Below, in pieces: positions 16,324-25,390 of a stretch of DNA of 41,532 nt. Where the stretch lies: positions 1 through 41,532 of IMG/VR virus record IMGVR_UViG_3300042465_003749; one strand, 5' to 3'. The position numbers and the translations under genes are program-made. Origin of the DNA: a virus. Position 1 is the first letter of the stretch. The number at the start of each line of letters is the position of its first letter. The notes below the pieces were generated by a model that was not told the origin of the DNA, searched no databases, and was given only the letters and a program-made list of their open reading frames with translations.

Positions 16324-18438
16324 TTATGCTATGGCAAGGAAAATAAATGTTCCACCAGAGGCATTAATGGCGGCTGGTGCGGTACTGGTAATGTCAAAAC
16401 CCGTTGAAGAAGTGTCTACATAGTCTGTACCTGTAACTTCAGCAGCAGTTGAGTTTAACAATAGATATGGGTCATTTGAAGGAATGATTCCACGGGCTGA
16501 GTCCCAGACATACCAATCACCTGTGCTGTCAGTACGCTTAATCATCACAAATCTAGCACCTGTTAAAAAGCCACAATTAATGGTCTGCGTTGTGCCTGTG
16601 CCTGTGTAGCTACCTACTTTGGAAACACCTGCCGCTGTTGCAAATACATAAGCGACATATGTTGTTCCGCTAGAATTTACACGAGGATGTGTGCCAACAG
16701 TAAATGTTGTTGATGTTGGAGGAACAGCTGTATTTGTAGTTTCGTTATAGTTAAGAACATCAGTATTGCCACTTGCAACAGCACTAGCTAAACTTAAATA
16801 ATTATTAGAGCCATAAGCAATTGATGTTGCCCAAACAGGCCATTGTTCCGTGTTTGTTCTCCCTTTAACAATAATCATTTCAGGAGCAACAGTTAAATTG
16901 TGCGTTATGTTTCTTGCCGCAGTTCCATTCCCTGTATAGCAAACCTCATCAAAGAAGCTAGGGGCACGTCCAAACAACCAATTGATATACGAAATTCCAT
17001 TGGCGTTAACTACACCTTGGGCAAGGTCATCACCAAAAGTAATTCCTGCATTATTGTATGAAGTTACGCTTGGAGAATATGAAACTTCTGCATTTGTGTT
17101 ACTGGCAGCCAAATACAGATCTGGGCCTCTTAATCGGTCGTACCAAACATTATCAACAGCAGCAGAACGAAACTTAATCACTGCCAAATCTGGCGCAAAT
17201 CCAAGTCCAGTTATGCTTGCAACTGCATTTGTACCTGTGCGTACTACAGGACTAAACACGCTAGTCCCACTCGTAGGCACTTTCATCGGGCCTCTACGTA
17301 TGGCTATGTAGATGTAGGTAGCTCCAGAAGCGTTTGTTGCAGGCTGTGCGCTACGCACCTGAAATCCTGTTGCAGTAGGCGACATAATGGGAGTGCCAGA
17401 ACCAAAACCCGCGTTGGTGTACTCAATATCTGAAGCATTAGCTCCCAATGTTTGTGCGCCAGTAGAAACATCAAACCCACGCATAACGTCAATCATGTTC
17501 CAATACTGACCAGATGCGCTGGATTGCTTAACCATAACCCATTGAGGCTCATACCCAAGAGTCACCAAAGGGCCAGTTGCAGAACCATTACCTGTATAAC
17601 TTCCACACGAAATCACATTGTCTGTACCAGTTAGGCCAAAGCCTCCTGCGTCATGGGCGAAGAGGTAGGCTACGTAGGATTGGCCTGTTTCGTTTAGGTC
17701 GCCATCATTGCCAACACCAAATGTTGTTGCTGTCGGTTGACCAGTAAATCCCCAGCACCGAGTTTGTTGGTCAACTGCGGCTGTTGAATCTAACCGCAAA
17801 TACGCACTAACACCTGAGCCAGTTGATACCAATGACCTGTGATAAACGCGCCATGCAGTTGTGTTACTTATACATTTAACAATGATGCAACCCGGAACTG
17901 AACCAAGGTTGTGGCTGATTTCGCGGCCTGAAACGGAATTGCCTGAGTATGTAACGATATCAAAAAACTTTGGTTGCTTGCGGAATGTCCATGAGGCGTA
18001 GGTAGAGCCACTAGCGTTACCTGAACCTGCATAATATCCAAGAGAAAATCCATTTGAATTAAATGCGTTAAGGTCGCCATTTCCAGCTTTTGCATTTGTA
18101 GCATTTGAAATTAAACAATCAAACGCAGCAAGATTCATAGTTGAATCAGCTAAAGCATGGTTTGTTGCGGCAGAACGACTTTTAATCCAAACCAATCCAC
18201 CTTTACCAGACAAGTTAATCCCGTTGGTAATAGTTTGCGTAGAACTGTTGCCTGTGTAAAGGTATGTGCTAAACACATCCTCAATGTATGGTGGTGGAGG
18301 TTGAATAGGCCACAAACCCGCAGCTTGGGCTTGCATTTGTTGTTCTAATGTCCATGCGCCAGACGCAACGCCTGATTCTCCACCCGTAGTTGTAGGTGGA
18401 GTCGCAGAAATTATTCCACCTTTGTAACGATTGGACAT
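16324..18438 (-). CDS. Repeat tail fibre B, paralogue of fibre A
   Basis: 704 residues with the same N-terminal layout (GGIISATPP, WTLEQQMQAQAA) and the same six-module series as the downstream fibre gene; both end in GGTFIFLAIA-type sequence. Identical DNA blocks are shared, for example around 15521-15545 and 17637-17661. The pair looks like a tandem duplication whose copies then diverged mainly in the loops between conserved strands. Start ATG follows AAGGGGTTTT. Function as for fibre A. Confidence 0.75.
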   Translation of the reverse strand: MSNRYKGGIISATPPTTTGGESGVASGAWTLEQQMQAQAAGLWPIQPPPPYIEDVFSTYLYTGNSSTQTITNGINLSGKGGLVWIKSRSAATNHALADSTMNLAAFDCLISNATNAKAGNGDLNAFNSNGFSLGYYAGSGNASGSTYASWTFRKQPKFFDIVTYSGNSVSGREISHNLGSVPGCIIVKCISNTTAWRVYHRSLVSTGSGVSAYLRLDSTAAVDQQTRCWGFTGQPTATTFGVGNDGDLNETGQSYVAYLFAHDAGGFGLTGTDNVISCGSYTGNGSATGPLVTLGYEPQWVMVKQSSASGQYWNMIDVMRGFDVSTGAQTLGANASDIEYTNAGFGSGTPIMSPTATGFQVRSAQPATNASGATYIYIAIRRGPMKVPTSGTSVFSPVVRTGTNAVASITGLGFAPDLAVIKFRSAAVDNVWYDRLRGPDLYLAASNTNAEVSYSPSVTSYNNAGITFGDDLAQGVVNANGISYINWLFGRAPSFFDEVCYTGNGTAARNITHNLTVAPEMIIVKGRTNTEQWPVWATSIAYGSNNYLSLASAVASGNTDVLNYNETTNTAVPPTSTTFTVGTHPRVNSSGTTYVAYVFATAAGVSKVGSYTGTGTTQTINCGFLTGARFVMIKRTDSTGDWYVWDSARGIIPSNDPYLLLNSTAAEVTGTDYVDTSSTGFDITSTAPAAINASGGTFIFLAIA

Positions 18439-18451
18439 AAAACCCCTTAAA

Positions 18452-18847
18452 TCAAGAAATGTCTTCGTAACTGATGCTATATGTTATTCCACTAGCAGTA
18501 CCTGAAGTAATGCTAATTGATGTACCTTCTTGCAAATAAATTGCAGTTGTTTTATCAACAATAATTAAAGAAGCATCAGCAGGAACAGACACTGTAGACA
18601 CAACTGGAAAAGCCGTGCCACCAGCAGGAGCAGATCCTTGAGCAACTGCGCCATTGGTATAAATAGATACTGTAGCTTCCACTGCCGCAGATCCGTTTAC
18701 ATTAGCCGCAACAATCTGATTAATCTTAAAGACTTTTCCAGAAGAAGCCGCATTTGCCAAAAGAACAACCGCTGTTGTGCCTGTCGGGGTAAAGTAAGTT
18801 GTCGTTCCGTAAATCGTTGTTACGTTGACAATATTTGGATTTGCCAT
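18452..18847 (-). CDS. Small beta-rich virion protein
   Basis: 131 residues, Thr/Ala/Val/Ile-rich with almost no charge, starting MANPNIVNVTTIYGTT. It looks like a compact beta-sandwich decoration or fibre-base protein of the kind located next to fibre genes in cyanophage-like genomes. The leader AAGGAAAAATT before ATGGC is shared with the collagen-like fibre gene and the decoration-like gene at 22712, which suggests high, similar expression. Confidence 0.55.
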   Translation of the reverse strand: MANPNIVNVTTIYGTTTYFTPTGTTAVVLLANAASSGKVFKINQIVAANVNGSAAVEATVSIYTNGAVAQGSAPAGGTAFPVVSTVSVPADASLIIVDKTTAIYLQEGTSISITSGTASGITYSISYEDIS

Positions 18848-18856
18848 AATTTTTCC

Positions 18857-20338
18857 TTAAAAGCCAAAGATCATTGCCATCGCAATGGATTTACCAGTTG
18901 TAACGCCAGGCCCTGTGGGGCCCGTAGGACCAAGAGATCCTGTGGGTCCTGTAGGACCCGCTACAGAAGAAGCTGCACCTGTGGGTCCAGTTGGGCCAAG
19001 ATCTCCCGTGGGTCCTGTAGGTCCAACTGCCCCGTTAGTTCCTGCCGCACCCGTGGGTCCAGTGGGACCTGCAACAGTAGATGCCGAGCCTGTCGGACCC
19101 GTGGGACCTGTGGGACCTGTAATAGATGTTCCTGTGCTACCTGTAGGTCCTGTAGGACCAACAGATCCTGTTGGACCAAGGTTGGTGTACATTACTTGAG
19201 CAGCAGTAAGAATTATTGATGGCGTTCTAGGATAAGTTCCACTTGCCGCTAATGCTTCTAATTGAACACTTGTAGTTGCTGTTTGCCAATAAACTTGAAT
19301 GTAATCAGATGCCGCAAGATTTAAAACATAATTAACTGTCAAAATCTCAGATGAAAATGAACTTCCTTGTTTATCAGGAACATCATAATGAGAATTTGTA
19401 TCTGCTATATCTGTACCATTTTTACGCAACCAAACTTGCGTTGAACCATTTGATGTACTTGTATTAGTAAATTGAATTGAAAAAGTGATGCTATAAACAC
19501 CCGCATTTGCAAAAGTTACACGACTAGTTAATCCAACAGAAACACCATTGTTTGCCGTATCAGCACTATTTATAGTAATTGCTTGCGGAGTATTTACTGC
19601 AGCAGCAGTTTGAGTTGTTGTGTCCCAAAAAGAACCCCAATAAGCCAAAGCACCACCTGGCCCTGTAGGTCCAAGTGCGCCTGTGGGTCCTGTGGGTCCT
19701 GCAATTCCTGAAGCACCTGTTGGTCCAGTAATTGATGCGCCTGTATTTCCTGTAGGACCTGTGGGTCCTGCAACAGTTGAATTTGCTCCTGTGGGTCCCG
19801 TAGGGCCTATAGCACCAGTAGGTCCCGCAACTGTTGAAGCGGCCCCTGTAGCACCCGTGGGGCCTGTGGGACCGACACTACCCGTAGGTCCTGCAACACT
19901 TGATGCAGCTCCCGTTGGACCCGTAGGTCCCGTTATGCTTGCGCCTGTGGGGCCAACTGCACCCGTGGGACCTGCTACTGTACTTGCGGCTCCCGTGGCT
20001 CCTGTGGGACCTGTAGGTCCTGCGCTACCTGAGGGGCCTGTGGGTCCAAGTCTTACCCAAGATGCAGGTACAGTCCAAGTTAATGTTGCTGAAGAACGTG
20101 AATTAACAAGAGAAATTGAAGCCCAAACTGTATTTGTTGGGTTTGCAGGTGGTGTAGATGACCATCCTGTAGGTGCTGTTCCTACATTTGTAGCAAAGTT
20201 CCAAGAACCGCCTGTTGGCGTAGCTGGCGCAGTGGCTGATTCTTGAAAAATAAACCACTCAAAATATGTTCCACCAAAATTAACAGTGTTGCCGTATAAA
20301 CCAACTGATTCCGAACTTCCGTAAATGCTTGTAGCCAT
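18857..20338 (-). CDS. Collagen-like fibre with central C1q/BclA-like head
   Basis: 493 residues. An N-terminal ~90-residue domain is followed by a collagen-like block of Gly-X-Y triplets, mostly GPTGPTG with breaks such as [10 protein letters not shown]. Then comes a ~150-residue beta domain resembling C1q/BclA trimer heads ([39 protein letters not shown]), a second GPT block, and a short tail [12 protein letters not shown]. Collagen-like phage fibres trimerise. Having triplet blocks on both sides of the head is less usual. Leader AAGGAAAAATT before ATGGC. Confidence 0.85.
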   Translation of the reverse strand: MATSIYGSSESVGLYGNTVNFGGTYFEWFIFQESATAPATPTGGSWNFATNVGTAPTGWSSTPPANPTNTVWASISLVNSRSSATLTWTVPASWVRLGPTGPSGSAGPTGPTGATGAASTVAGPTGAVGPTGASITGPTGPTGAASSVAGPTGSVGPTGPTGATGAASTVAGPTGAIGPTGPTGANSTVAGPTGPTGNTGASITGPTGASGIAGPTGPTGALGPTGPGGALAYWGSFWDTTTQTAAAVNTPQAITINSADTANNGVSVGLTSRVTFANAGVYSITFSIQFTNTSTSNGSTQVWLRKNGTDIADTNSHYDVPDKQGSSFSSEILTVNYVLNLAASDYIQVYWQTATTSVQLEALAASGTYPRTPSIILTAAQVMYTNLGPTGSVGPTGPTGSTGTSITGPTGPTGPTGSASTVAGPTGPTGAAGTNGAVGPTGPTGDLGPTGPTGAASSVAGPTGPTGSLGPTGPTGPGVTTGKSIAMAMIFGF

Positions 20339-20347
20339 AATTTTTCC

Positions 20348-21334
20348 TTACTTGAACGAGTAGCGGTAGTTACGAGGTTGGAATTCGGATGTCAAATGTT
20401 GATCACCACCAAGCCACTTGCCTTTAAAGTTTTGATCTTCAATCAAACCATACGCATCTTCGTATCTAGCATTCCATTTTTGAGCTTCTTCGTTGTTTTT
20501 GTTTTTATCATAATAAGCCCACAATGTCCCGTACATATAACCTTCAGGAAATGAAGCCAAAGCAGCATTGTTTTGCACAATAGGCTCTAAAGTGTCACCT
20601 GTCGGTCCAAACAAAAATGGAAATGTTTTTTGATAGTAAGCTTTGATGCTGACGTTTTCACCAGGGTTTGGCGTAAACACATATTTTTGACCGACTTCAG
20701 AAAATGAAGCCCGTATCACCCTTGGTACACCAAATGGGCGTACATACAATTGGTCAATCATGCGTCTGCGAATGATTTCTCGGTCGCCAACTCGGTCATA
20801 AATGATCCAAGGACCCATAGAGGCGGCAATAGTGCCTGGTTCAACTTCACTATTTGGCGTTTCTTGGAAAAACAAAATAGGTTTGTTCATATCCGCAGGA
20901 ATATCAGCCATTCCTTGAGAATCAGTTAACAAAATTGCGGGTGTATCGCCATAAGGGTTTGAGCGCAATGCAGGAATCTCAATAGTTCTCATTTTCAGTT
21001 CACATAACTGAATGCAAGACATAATCTCTGATGTGGATTGCGTGGGTAGCTTAAGAATAGCTACTGGATATGTACTATTTGCCCAAATGTCTTCAGTATC
21101 GCTTACTGTGACAGAAGTTCCAGAAACAGCTAAAACAGTTGTATAAGACTTTAAAACGCTTGTGCCAATAAAATCACCAACCAAAATAATTCCATCTGCC
21201 GATGCAGATGTTGTAATTACATTAGTAGAAGAGTTAAATGATGAGGCGTTTAAACCTGTTGTAGTTGGAATAGCTCCTACCCATTGTGCTACTCGGCTAA
21301 CAAGAGCGTTGCCAGATTGGATAAAAAGAGCCAT
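20348..21334 (-). CDS. Head-tail adaptor protein (SU10-like)
   Basis: 328 residues, mixed alpha/beta. C-terminal part has FPEGYMYGTLWAYYDKNKNN followed by a helix with EAQKWNARYEDAYG, a pattern I associate with the phage adaptor family exemplified by SU10. It lies downstream of capsid genes and upstream of fibres, the usual adaptor position, and would form the ring joining portal to tail. Start ATG follows AAGGACTTCTT. Confidence 0.6.
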   Translation of the reverse strand: MALFIQSGNALVSRVAQWVGAIPTTTGLNASSFNSSTNVITTSASADGIILVGDFIGTSVLKSYTTVLAVSGTSVTVSDTEDIWANSTYPVAILKLPTQSTSEIMSCIQLCELKMRTIEIPALRSNPYGDTPAILLTDSQGMADIPADMNKPILFFQETPNSEVEPGTIAASMGPWIIYDRVGDREIIRRRMIDQLYVRPFGVPRVIRASFSEVGQKYVFTPNPGENVSIKAYYQKTFPFLFGPTGDTLEPIVQNNAALASFPEGYMYGTLWAYYDKNKNNEEAQKWNARYEDAYGLIEDQNFKGKWLGGDQHLTSEFQPRNYRYSFK

Positions 21335-21343
21335 AAGAAGTCC

Positions 21344-21853
21344 TTACTTTGTCGGAACAATAGGATTATAAGGTAGTGGAATTTTTCCGCTAGGGTGGCA
21401 CACAAAATCACTGTAAAACTGATTAACAATGGCATAAAAAAGAATCTTGTCTTTTTTGTCCATTTTGATCAATTCCCAAGGTCGATTGTTAAACCACTTT
21501 GAGCTTATTTCATGAGCAAAGCATTTGGGCAAGTTCATGGCTTCAAAAGTACCCGCAAACATCGGGTTATCTGTTGTGCCAATCATCTTATAAAACTCTC
21601 TACGTTCTTTGCAATACTGTCTGACAGATTCCACGTTTTTTTGCTCATACTGAACATAACGCTCACCATCAATAGCCCCAACTTTATAGTTCATGTTGGG
21701 TGTGTTAAATGTCTGCGACCAAGTTCCCGATTTAACCTCGTTGAACATCTTGTCGTTTTTAATTAACGCACCTTCCATGCCAGCTTCGAGAATACCCTTT
21801 GTGTAGTAATCCTCGTTTACTTTGGCTTCTTCATTATTGAGATTCAATTCCAT
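21344..21853 (-). CDS. Hypothetical conserved structural-region protein
   Basis: 169 residues, charged and rich in aromatic residues (MNYKVGAIDGERYVQYEQKN; FAHEISSKWFNNRPWELIKM). No family is recognised. It stands between the decoration-like protein and the adaptor, so a head-completion or connector accessory role is likely. Start ATG has a good AAGGAGTAAAGC leader. Confidence 0.55.
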   Translation of the reverse strand: MELNLNNEEAKVNEDYYTKGILEAGMEGALIKNDKMFNEVKSGTWSQTFNTPNMNYKVGAIDGERYVQYEQKNVESVRQYCKERREFYKMIGTTDNPMFAGTFEAMNLPKCFAHEISSKWFNNRPWELIKMDKKDKILFYAIVNQFYSDFVCHPSGKIPLPYNPIVPTK

Positions 21854-21869
21854 GCTTTACTCCTTACCA

Positions 21870-21893
21870 AAAGAGCCTCCTAAGAAGCTCTTT
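21870..21893 (-). terminator. Hairpin after the decoration-like gene
   Basis: AAAGAGC (21870-21876) and GCTCTTT (21887-21893) form a perfect 7-bp stem with a 10-base loop. On the minus strand the stem is followed by a short T-run. It lies between the decoration-like gene and the next leftward gene and probably attenuates read-through. Confidence 0.5.
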
Positions 21894-21905
21894 CAGTAAA
21901 GACAA

Positions 21906-22712
21906 TTAGTCTCTAGTGTTCATCTCAACCATGTAACCTTCAAGCACGATGTGATCTGTAGCAGTAGCAGTATCACCAGTGATGGTGATTGCTTTGTTAG
22001 TAGATGTATCGATTGAAGTGTAAACGGCAGCAGATGTAGCAGCACCACCAATTAATTGGCTAACTTGAGCATTCAAAACGCCACGATTGCGGAAAGCATT
22101 CATAGAGCTACCACCAGTGGAAGTAGTGTATGAAGATGCAGTACCAACAGCAGTGCCACCCAAATAAACAGTACCAGTTTTAGCACCAGCAGAGTTATTG
22201 CAAGCCCAGTTAGCCACAACACGGACTGAACCATTGTTGCCCAAAGAACCAGCGGGAAGAGTGATGTTGATCAGTGTAGTTTCAGTGGTAGAACCAGTGA
22301 AAGAACTGTTAGAACCTGTAACTGCAGTCAAAGTGCCTGTAGGAACAGCAGGTTGGAATGCAACAGAGCCAACACCATTTGCTACACCATACTTGCCAGC
22401 GTAAACAACGCCAACAGTAGTGCTAGAAAACACAACATAGTACAAACCGCCAGTTGAGTCACCGCTCACTGCAGAAGCAGGGAAGTAAACAAAAGCGTTT
22501 GCATATGTAGTTGGGAGTGCAGTGCCCAAAGTCACTGTGCCGTTAGTGGCAATAGTGCCAGTGTTAGCAACAATAACAGGGATACCGCTTGAACCCAAAG
22601 TGCGGGGGAAATATTGAACTTGTGCTTGCTCTGCAATAACACCAGTAACGTCACCAGTTGTTACATCAGTTGTAAAAGCTGTGTTGTATGGTTTGTAAGT
22701 AATCGTTGCCAT
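21906..22712 (-). CDS. Head decoration / fibre-like beta protein
   Basis: 268 residues, strongly beta and rich in Thr, Ala, Gly and Val with few charges. N-terminal ~120 residues (AQVQYFPRTLGSSGIPVIVA...) and a C-terminal Ig- or jelly-roll-like half (SVRVVANWACNNSAGAKTGT). It directly follows the major capsid gene and is framed by hairpins, as expected for a high-copy capsid decoration or head-fibre protein. Leader AAGGAAAAATT before ATGGC. Confidence 0.6.
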   Translation of the reverse strand: MATITYKPYNTAFTTDVTTGDVTGVIAEQAQVQYFPRTLGSSGIPVIVANTGTIATNGTVTLGTALPTTYANAFVYFPASAVSGDSTGGLYYVVFSSTTVGVVYAGKYGVANGVGSVAFQPAVPTGTLTAVTGSNSSFTGSTTETTLINITLPAGSLGNNGSVRVVANWACNNSAGAKTGTVYLGGTAVGTASSYTTSTGGSSMNAFRNRGVLNAQVSQLIGGAATSAAVYTSIDTSTNKAITITGDTATATDHIVLEGYMVEMNTRD

Positions 22713-22738
22713 AATTTTTCCTTGATAAAAAGATTAAG

Positions 22739-22763
22739 AAAAGGGAGTTATTAGCTCCCTTTT
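22739..22763 (-). terminator. Terminator after the major capsid gene
   Basis: AAAAGGGAG (22739-22747), a 7-base loop and CTCCCTTTT (22755-22763) give a perfect 9-bp stem directly after the capsid stop codon. The minus strand continues with a T-rich run. It probably sets a high capsid-to-downstream expression ratio. Confidence 0.75.
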
Positions 22764-22765
22764 GT

Positions 22766-23920
22766 TTATGCCAAGTAACGCTTAACTTGAGCAGTAGGAC
22801 GTGGAGTTGTTACAACAGCACCAGTAGTCATAGCGGCCAAAACAGCTACACCTGCGGGGTTACGAACAATCAATGTACCTTCCATGATGTACTGATCCAA
22901 AGAAGCGTCAGCATTTGAGAACACTTCGTTGTTAGGACCGAGTTCACGCAAAGAACCCCACTGAATAACATCAGGATTCATAAACAGAATTGATGTGTTG
23001 TCGGAACCTGTCTGATCCATAACCCATGAGTCATCGATTTGATAGGTGTAGTTGAAGTCACCTTCGTATGTACCAATCGTGTCACCCTTGTCAGCAGGGT
23101 TAAAGCGGTTGATAGAACGGCTCTGAGGAATGTTGTCAGAGATGGTGGTACGCAATGATGTTGGGACTACCATGTTGGTAATCTTGGCATTAAAACGCTG
23201 TTCAGCAACAGTCACCAACTGCTTGTACAACACAGGGCTGAAAGCTTGCAGTGTTACACCAGTTGAGTATGTGAAATAACCCAAACCTGCGTTAGACAAA
23301 ACACCATTGAAAGGTGTGTTTGTGTTAACAGCAGAAGTTGTGTCATCGCCATCAGAAACGGCCAAGTTCAACACTGAAGTTCCGTCTGTGTCATTGCCAG
23401 AACGTGTACCAGCAAAAGCAAACAAAGAACCAAATCTGCGACCTGTATTAGGAGCAGTTCCTTGAGTAGCGGCTTGACCAGAGTACTTGATAGAAGCACC
23501 ATCTGCACGGAGCAACTGCAACTCAACGTCAAACATAATCTCAGTCAATTGCTTAACTTCTTGATAGGCTTGTGGGTCACCACCAGCTTGTTCAACAGCA
23601 CGAGCAGTACCAGTTGCGCCAATAGTTGTTGTAAAAATCTGAGTGTAGTTACCCAAATTTGAACGTGTGTTGTTGTCAGCAGCAGAAGCCGTAACAGCAG
23701 CACCTTCCAACTTAGCATTCAGTGCGGGTACACGGAAAAAGTCGTTAGGCCAAATGTGCAAAGTCGAATTGATTTTGCGTTTTTTGCTCATAGCCATGTT
23801 GCAGACGGGTGTGCGGTCTTTAACATAGTTTGAAACAGTCATGTCAAGGTCTTTGACAACGATATCGGTGGCGTATGCGCCATTACCATTACCTAGCGAG
23901 GTAGAGGTGATTGTAGACAT
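22766..23920 (-). CDS. Major capsid protein (SU10/DUF5309 family)
   Basis: 384 residues. The N-terminus (YATDIVVKDLDMTVSNYVKD, then TPVCNMAM), the central helix region and the C-terminal strand pattern (SILFMNPDVIQWGSLRE; MEGTLIVRNPAGVAVL) fit the SU10-type HK97-fold capsid family. It follows the scaffold gene and is followed by a strong hairpin. Start ATG has AGGAGAATTTT upstream. Together with the P22-type portal and terminase this defines the head module. Confidence 0.85.
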   Translation of the reverse strand: MSTITSTSLGNGNGAYATDIVVKDLDMTVSNYVKDRTPVCNMAMSKKRKINSTLHIWPNDFFRVPALNAKLEGAAVTASAADNNTRSNLGNYTQIFTTTIGATGTARAVEQAGGDPQAYQEVKQLTEIMFDVELQLLRADGASIKYSGQAATQGTAPNTGRRFGSLFAFAGTRSGNDTDGTSVLNLAVSDGDDTTSAVNTNTPFNGVLSNAGLGYFTYSTGVTLQAFSPVLYKQLVTVAEQRFNAKITNMVVPTSLRTTISDNIPQSRSINRFNPADKGDTIGTYEGDFNYTYQIDDSWVMDQTGSDNTSILFMNPDVIQWGSLRELGPNNEVFSNADASLDQYIMEGTLIVRNPAGVAVLAAMTTGAVVTTPRPTAQVKRYLA

Positions 23921-23934
23921 AAAATTCTCCTGAA

Positions 23935-25044
23935 TTAACGCTTGCGTTTATTTTGTGCAAGCATAGTTGCTAAAAGGTCACGAGCCGCATTCTTATCACC
24001 GCTTTGCGCTTTCTTTTGAAGTTCAACTGTCTTGTCTTCAGGTGCTGTTTTGCCACGAGCCATTGGTTTACTGGCTGCTGCCAATGAACCTCCAGCGTTC
24101 TTGACTTTAGGACCTTCTCGAAACTTCATTCCGTCCCGAATCAATCCTAAAAGATATTCATCACTGGATACCAAATCAATGTTTTGGACACCAGGAACAA
24201 ATGAACCGCTTGCACCATTCCAATCTTTAGACAATTTGTCTCGTAATTCAGTAAAGACCGCTTTGTTTGCCAGTTCTTTGTCTTTGAAGCTTTGTCGAGC
24301 TTGTTCAAGTTGACCTTTTACAAACTCACTTCGATAATTAAAAAACTGTTCAACCTTTGGTCTGTTCGCTTTAATGAACTCTGACTTCTCTTGAATTAAT
24401 TCGTTGTTCTGACGCATTGCTGCTTCAGCTTCACTTCTACGAATGTCATCCGTTGCGTTGTCATAGATTTGCCTCCATTGTTGGTTAAAACCTTGAATCT
24501 TCACTAATTCATCAGCCGCTTGTTGCAACTGAGGAACTACAGTTAATTCCAACCCTATCTGCAAACCATCTAATTCACTTCTGCGCTTACTTTCATACTC
24601 TTCAAAGTCTGCTTTTTCGGCTTTAAGCTTACGAGCATTCTCATGGATAGCACTTCCTTGACCAAGAATAGCAGCCGCCTTAGATACAGGAATCTCAATA
24701 AAACCGCCTTCGGCTTCCTTATTGGGGATTCTCCACATCATGTCAGGATTCTGCTCTGCAAATTCCAAGAAGTTAACTGGTTCGGTTACACCATCGGTGG
24801 CCTCATCCACTTCTTCAGAATCTACAGTTTCCGTAGTCCTATCAATACCATCTTCAGGTTCGATTCCCTCCTCAGGAGTCGCCTCAGGGGATTTGGCTTG
24901 CACCTCTTCTTGTCCTGCTGGTGGTGTAACTGCTTCGGGTTGGGGATTGTTACGCCTGTTGGCGGCAATCATCCCTGCGATAGCATCTACAGGATTCACA
25001 CCAGTTTGCTCAGTGGCGGTCGCATTTGCGATTACGTCTGACAT
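23935..25044 (-). CDS. Scaffolding protein
   Basis: 369 residues. Acidic, Pro/Glu-rich disordered N-terminal ~90 residues, a long charged helical middle (residues ~140-270), and a basic C-terminal tail (LAQNKRKR) expected to contact capsid subunits. The composition and the place between portal and major capsid genes are classical for a scaffold; no protease domain is seen. Start ATG follows TAAGGTAATAT. Confidence 0.75.
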   Translation of the reverse strand: MSDVIANATATEQTGVNPVDAIAGMIAANRRNNPQPEAVTPPAGQEEVQAKSPEATPEEGIEPEDGIDRTTETVDSEEVDEATDGVTEPVNFLEFAEQNPDMMWRIPNKEAEGGFIEIPVSKAAAILGQGSAIHENARKLKAEKADFEEYESKRRSELDGLQIGLELTVVPQLQQAADELVKIQGFNQQWRQIYDNATDDIRRSEAEAAMRQNNELIQEKSEFIKANRPKVEQFFNYRSEFVKGQLEQARQSFKDKELANKAVFTELRDKLSKDWNGASGSFVPGVQNIDLVSSDEYLLGLIRDGMKFREGPKVKNAGGSLAAASKPMARGKTAPEDKTVELQKKAQSGDKNAARDLLATMLAQNKRKR

Positions 25045-25052
25045 ATATTACC

Positions 25053-25382
25053 TTATTTCGTTAAAGTTTCAACATTTTTGTTGGCTACCTTACCGAGATA
25101 TTCAGTTCTTTCTATGAACTCAATGAAATCTCGGACTCCAGCAACACGCTGTGCATTATCAATTCGTTCCACATCGTCCTTGCTTTCTTCTAACATTTCT
25201 AGCAAGTAAAACCTATACAGGTTAAATAACAATGCAAAATCATCATTCTTTAAGAGCCTTTTAGCGCACTCTCCATTTTCTATAACTAGAGTCTTCCGAG
25301 TTACATGAGCCTCCTTATGACTGTCTATTACTTTTGTCCTGCGATTAAAATAATCACGGATATTCAATACCAAGCTTTTCAT
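25053..25382 (-). CDS. Hypothetical helical protein between portal and scaffold
   Basis: 109 residues, charged and helical, with several Leu-rich segments (FALLFNLYRFYLLEMLEESK). No motif is recognised. The ATG is preceded by AAGGATTGCA, the same leader as the metallophosphoesterase gene. A role in head assembly is inferred from its position only. Confidence 0.5.
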   Translation of the reverse strand: MKSLVLNIRDYFNRRTKVIDSHKEAHVTRKTLVIENGECAKRLLKNDDFALLFNLYRFYLLEMLEESKDDVERIDNAQRVAGVRDFIEFIERTEYLGKVANKNVETLTK

Positions 25383-25390
25383 TGCAATCC

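Noticed and set aside
18638-20246. Plus-strand frames with GPVGPV or Cys/Arg repeats
   Set aside because: Antisense reflections of the collagen-like repeat gene.
23935-25044. Prohead protease domain in the scaffold
   Set aside because: No Ser-His or other protease motif visible; composition is that of a pure scaffold.
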